Virus record (IMG/VR): IMGVR_UViG_3300047557_001636 | Coordinates: 1 to 28,919 of that record | Length of the DNA stretch: 28,919 nt | Source: a virus | Direction: 5' to 3' (one strand) | Part shown: positions 27,591-28,919 of the stretch, in pieces | Numbering within the stretch: position 1 is the first letter of the stretch | Layout of the letters: every line of letters begins with the position of its first letter | Made by a program: the position numbers and the translations under genes | The notes under the pieces: generated by a model | Database searches by the model: none | Told to the model about the DNA's origin: nothing | The model's input: only the letters and a program-made list of their open reading frames with translations

Positions 27591-28919
27591 TTAGCGGCTC
27601 CACGCGTGCCTCAAGCCTAGAAAAGGACAAGAAGGCGTCCGAAGTTCCGCGAAACTTCTGCGCCCTCCAATGGCGCATCGCACCTTGCTGAAGCCAGCTA
27701 AGGCGCACATTTCGCTGTCCCATCTTTCCAGCGCGCTTCGGTTTCTCTTGGCTCCAAATCTCGCCATCCAGGGTATAAGATGTCCACACGATAGGGTCGG
27801 CGTCGGCGGAAACCCTTCCAGTCAGCGTGACCAGCTCCAACTCGTGGATAATTGCGCCGCGTCCCTCGTTATACAAGATGGTGGTCCCGAATTCCCAGCA
27901 GACGGGCATACCATATTGATAGGAGTGACTGTCGGTCAGTGTCCCATATTGCCCTGTGACCGGATCACCGACAATCCACTTATCATAGCAACGAACAAGG
28001 CCTCGGGCACGATAGCGCTGCTTCTCTAGCAACCCGCTATCTAGCACGAACCAGACTGGTTCCTCGACTGCTGTGGAGCCAGCAGCATCATAAACTAGCG
28101 TCTGATTCGGAAGATGGACGTAGAGGAACTGGTGGTTGTCTTGAATCCGTGTTTCCAGAAGGCATTCGTTGCTAAGGGTGGTTTCGCTATATCCAGCGAG
28201 GATCTGGTCGATCTCGCGAGTCGATAGCTTGCTAGCCGTCCCGTTGATGGCAGACCAGACCGAGATGGGCTCATTACGCCCACCGCCGACGAAAGCAACG
28301 GTATCCATGAAGAAGCATGCGGAGTAACGCCCAACTGCCCCTCGAGACACGAAAGACCCTGGGATGCGCTGGAAAGGGAAGAAGCTCCCTCCGACGTTCG
28401 AGTATGCCTCAATCGTATAGCGGCCGACAGCGTAAGGCTCATCCCGGATCTTGATTAGGCATTGAATGCTGTCGGGATCAACCTCGGCGCTACCGTACTT
28501 GAGCGGATTCACCTGTGTCGGGTCAGTCAGCTCCGTGACTACCAGGCTGGTTCCATCTGTGGTCATGAAATAGCCATCGACCCAAAGGACGTCCCGAACT
28601 GCCCCAAGATCCGGATCGGTGACACGGACCAGCGCGACACCATCCCAATAATGCAAGATCCCTTCAGTGCAGATTGCCAGACGGTCAAAGGAGTAGTCCA
28701 TTCCGACAATATCGGTCCCTCCGATGTCTTGGATGACCTCAAGAGTTCCGTCATACTCGATCTTGACGAATTTTGATCCCATGACGCGGTAACATACGCC
28801 GTTCCACGCGATCCCTCCTCGGTCTGGCCCAGGCCCAGTCCCCAATAGATCAACGCCGTCTGCCGGCCTCAGGTATCCGGAAGAAATCCCTTGAGACTTC
28901 GGGACCGGGATAAGATTGC
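27583..28919 (-). CDS. P22 gp10-like packaged-DNA stabilisation (tail hub) protein, N-terminus missing
   Basis: The open frame continues to the right edge; the TTG at 28845 is an internal Leu codon (frame GYLRPADGVDLLGTGPGPDR reads through it). 444 residues are visible of about 470 expected from P22 gp10. Matching features include GIAWNGVCYRVMGSKFVKI, YAVGRYTIEAYSNVGGSFFP, SFVSRGAVGRYSACFFMDTV, HQFLYVHLPNQTLVYDAAGS and CYDKWIVGDPVTGQYGTLTD, in the order known for the phage stabilisation family. These proteins form the tail hub that plugs the portal after DNA packaging and carry the needle and spikes. This supports a podovirus-type tail and fits the gp9-like spike downstream. Confidence 0.88.
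   Translation of the reverse strand, partial: NLIPVPKSQGISSGYLRPADGVDLLGTGPGPDRGGIAWNGVCYRVMGSKFVKIEYDGTLEVIQDIGGTDIVGMDYSFDRLAICTEGILHYWDGVALVRVTDPDLGAVRDVLWVDGYFMTTDGTSLVVTELTDPTQVNPLKYGSAEVDPDSIQCLIKIRDEPYAVGRYTIEAYSNVGGSFFPFQRIPGSFVSRGAVGRYSACFFMDTVAFVGGGRNEPISVWSAINGTASKLSTREIDQILAGYSETTLSNECLLETRIQDNHQFLYVHLPNQTLVYDAAGSTAVEEPVWFVLDSGLLEKQRYRARGLVRCYDKWIVGDPVTGQYGTLTDSHSYQYGMPVCWEFGTTILYNEGRGAIIHELELVTLTGRVSADADPIVWTSYTLDGEIWSQEKPKRAGKMGQRNVRLSWLQQGAMRHWRAQKFRGTSDAFLSFSRLEARVEPLNV

Noticed and set aside
28843-28845. TTG as start of the gp10-like protein
   Set aside because: The frame continues to the right edge with residues typical of the family, so this is an internal Leu codon.
1-28919. 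tRNA genes, integrase, attachment site, insertion sequences
   Set aside because: None recognised by reading; an RNA-gene or integrase search could not be run, so absence is not proven.

Overview
The window is a compact, GC-rich piece of a tailed-phage genome, or of a prophage. It has podovirus-type (P22-like) virion genes and very little intergenic space, and many neighbouring genes share ATGA or TAATG stop/start overlaps. Gene style (GC-rich third positions, small Gp49-type and zinc-ribbon accessory proteins, P22 gp10/gp9-like tail parts) suggests a proteobacterial host. I cannot name the host or the nearest phage. No integrase, attachment site, classical CI-type repressor, terminase, portal, capsid gene or tRNA gene is visible.

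Layout. (1) 1-470: a plus-strand zinc-finger gene cut by the left edge. (2) 466-10350, almost all minus strand: small accessory genes, a Gp49-family protein, a pentapeptide-repeat protein, a small zinc ribbon split over two frames, a PrimPol-helicase of NrS-1 type, a short TetR-like DNA-binding protein, a small membrane protein, a VRR-NUC nuclease, two DNA methyltransferases and an SF2 helicase. One plus-strand gene (8812-9165) is embedded among them. (3) 10434-17627, plus strand: an Ala/Pro-rich protein, a DUF2800-type (RecB-like) nuclease, a probable ssDNA-binding protein, a family B DNA polymerase and a chain of very small coupled genes. (4) 17614-28919, minus strand: the late operon. In transcription order it holds a P22 gp10-like tail protein (cut by the right edge), a fibre-like protein, a small beta-rich protein, a cupin, three ejection/internal virion proteins (one with a lytic transglycosylase domain), a tailspike, then the lysis cassette (membrane coiled-coil protein, DUF5856-like protein, M15 endolysin, 3TM holin). 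It converges with the early genes at 17614-17627.

The main new signal is regulatory. Two families of repeated palindromes sit inside sigma70-type promoters. Class I (17 bp, consensus AGRTAAATWATTTAYCT) fills the spacer between -35 and -10 at four promoters: 929-957 and 2667-2696 on the minus strand, 13658-13686 and 16349-16377 on the plus strand. Class II (about 16 bp, TTGAC-N6-GTCAW) overlaps the -35 box at three promoter regions: 5601-5630, 8746-8786 and 10356-10395. Together they precede nearly every early transcription unit. Class II precedes the TetR-like gene itself, which makes that protein a natural candidate regulator. Class I precedes the polymerase operon and the accessory genes, and its regulator is not evident. 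Several of these promoters are nested in the 3' end of the gene upstream.

Together the early genes would give the phage its own replication machinery: priming and unwinding by the PrimPol-helicase, synthesis by the family B polymerase, ssDNA coating, end processing by nucleases, and DNA modification by two methyltransferases.
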